A DNA stretch of 6,703 nucleotides from Flavobacteriales bacterium UBA7612 (lineage in GTDB: Bacteria > Bacteroidota > Bacteroidia > Flavobacteriales > Weeksellaceae), in the NCBI GenBank assembly GCA_002484335.1, contig DLJQ01000014.1:1-6703 (forward strand), read 5' to 3'. A program made the translations under genes and the position numbers. The notes beneath the pieces are model-generated. The model saw only the letters and a program-made list of their open reading frames with translations, was not told where the DNA came from and ran no database searches. Below are positions 6,311 through 6,703 of the stretch, in pieces; within the stretch, counting starts at the first letter, position 1, and each line of letters starts with the position of its first letter.

Positions 6311-6424
6311 GGCAATCCCCTACGGGTCGCACTTTTTGTTCCCAATCTTTACTAGCAAAGAAAAGGAAAATATAAAAAAATACTAAGATGCTAGCAAAGA
6401 ATTTCCACTTCAATTGCTATTGCA
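6311..6424 (-). repeat. Structured intergenic repeat, copy C (inverted)
   Basis: Read on the minus strand it begins GCAATAGCAATTGAAGTGG and continues AAATTCTTT, closely matching the 5' box of copy A (GCAATAGCGATTGTAATGA). It ends with a 3' box AAAGATTGGGAAC followed by GCGACCCGTAGGGG. The inner stem is the longest of the three: AATCTTT-a-CTAGC (6344-6356) with GCTAG-c-AAAG-a-ATT (6390-6403), in plus-strand letters. GCAAT (6312-6316) and ATTGC (6419-6423) can close the outside. The apical loop is expanded to about 33 nt and is purine-rich on the plus strand. CTAGCAAAGA occurs twice (6352-6361 and 6391-6400). A small CCC-tac-GGG hairpin lies at 6318-6326. Whether it is mobile or transcribed is unknown. 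Confidence 0.6.
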
Positions 6425-6434
6425 TTAGAGATTG

Positions 6435-6486
6435 AGTTGTTAGTTGTTAGTTGTTAGTTGTTAGTTGTTAGTTGTTAGTTGTTAGT
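6435..6486. repeat. 7-bp tandem repeat (AGTTGTT), about 7.4 units
   Basis: Seven perfect AGTTGTT units run from 6435 to 6483 with a partial eighth (AGT). The unit length is not a multiple of three and the array meets stop codons when translated, so it is not coding. It lies directly beside copy C, in the non-coding gap after rho. Unit number is likely to vary between strains by slippage. No gene promoter is evident next to it, so a phase-variation role is not supported. Confidence 0.95.
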
Positions 6487-6570
6487 ACAAATTTAAAATG
6501 TGTAATTAAGAAACATTTTTAATAAAAACTTATCATCTATATTTTCATTACTTTTTAGTTAAGTACCAAA

Positions 6571-6652
6571 TTGCGACAAGGATTGTAGTGACATCCTTTT
6601 ATGAGCGATTAGCGAACAAAAGATATAGCGGAAAGCCTGTCCAGTCGCCCAA
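6571..6652 (+). repeat. Structured intergenic repeat, copy B
   Basis: The 5' box GGATTGTAGTGACATCCTTTT (6580-6600) and 3' box AAAAGATATAGCGGAAAGCC (6618-6637) align with copies A and C. The inner stem is ATC-c-TTTT (6593-6600) with AAAAGAT (6618-6624), with the same bulged C as copy A. The outer stem is TTGCGAC (6571-6577) with GTCGC-cc-AA (6644-6652), again with a 2-nt bulge at the same place but with different base pairs. GGAT/ATCC (6580-6583, 6593-6596) and GACAaGG/CCTGTC (6575-6581, 6636-6641) are competing pairings. The region is non-coding. Confidence 0.65.
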
Positions 6653-6672
6653 AAATAAATTATTATTAAAAT

Positions 6673-6703
6673 AAAAAAAGCCCAAGAAAATAAATTCTTG
6701 AGC
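6673..6703 (-). terminator. Terminator of a minus-strand gene beyond the right edge (edge of window)
   Basis: The arms GCCCAAGAA (6680-6688) and TTCTTGAGC (6695-6703) flank a 6-nt loop. In minus-strand RNA the one irregular pair is a U-G wobble, and a run of seven U follows (6673-6679). In plus-strand RNA the same position is a C-A mismatch. This asymmetry suggests the hairpin evolved as a minus-strand terminator. The stem may continue outside the window. Confidence 0.65.

Larger units (their letters stand above)
6232..6703. other. Non-coding, probably convergent, region downstream of rho
   Basis: No credible coding sequence is visible on either strand. From left to right it holds the rho terminator, structured repeat copy C (minus orientation), a 7-bp tandem repeat, an unremarkable AT-rich spacer (6487-6570), structured repeat copy B (plus orientation) and a terminator-like hairpin for a gene beyond the right edge. 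Confidence 0.75.

Noticed and set aside
5580..6413. 277-codon open frame on the minus strand
   Set aside because: Almost all of it is antisense to the conserved ATPase core of rho, and the rest crosses the rho terminator and part of repeat copy C. The translation resembles no family and is explained by the codon use of rho.

Overview
The window looks like chromosomal DNA of an AT-rich member of the Bacteroidota, most likely class Flavobacteriia. Four signs point there: a type III glutamine synthetase, a DUF4293 membrane protein divergent from a Rho factor with a long disordered insert, start codons without Shine-Dalgarno sequences, and upstream boxes matching the Bacteroidota sigma consensus (TTTG, about 19 bp, TAnnTTTG). 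The genus cannot be fixed from this sequence. I see no phage, insertion sequence, CRISPR array, toxin or defence gene, and no candidate protein-coding novel system. The genes are conserved core genes.

Layout, left to right. Positions 1-17 are the 5' end of a tRNA gene, probably tRNA-Ser, reading leftwards out of the window from a near-perfect promoter at 48-78. A non-coding, very AT-rich stretch follows and holds a structured repeat (copy A). Three minus-strand genes come next, each with its own hairpin terminator and a candidate -7 box, so they appear to be single-gene transcripts: prfA (peptide chain release factor 1), glnN (type III glutamine synthetase, ammonia assimilation) and a small four-helix DUF4293 membrane protein. 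A 173-bp divergent intergenic region leads into rho on the plus strand, which ends in a strong intrinsic terminator.

The right-hand 470 bp are non-coding. They contain a second structured repeat in inverted orientation (copy C), a perfect 7-bp tandem repeat with about 7.4 units, and a third structured repeat (copy B). The last bases form a hairpin whose wobble pairing and U-tract fit a terminator for a minus-strand gene beyond the window, so this is probably a convergent intergenic region.

The genes do not form one pathway. Two act at the ends of gene expression (RF1 ends translation, Rho ends transcription), one assimilates nitrogen and one is of unknown function. The best candidate for something under-described is the non-coding repeat family. 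Three diverged copies share two sequence boxes, and compensatory differences preserve an inner stem, plus an outer stem in the two plus-strand copies. Secondary points of interest are the N/Q/K-rich disordered insert in Rho, inverted repeats in the glnN and rho upstream regions, and very short predicted 5' leaders on prfA and the DUF4293 gene.
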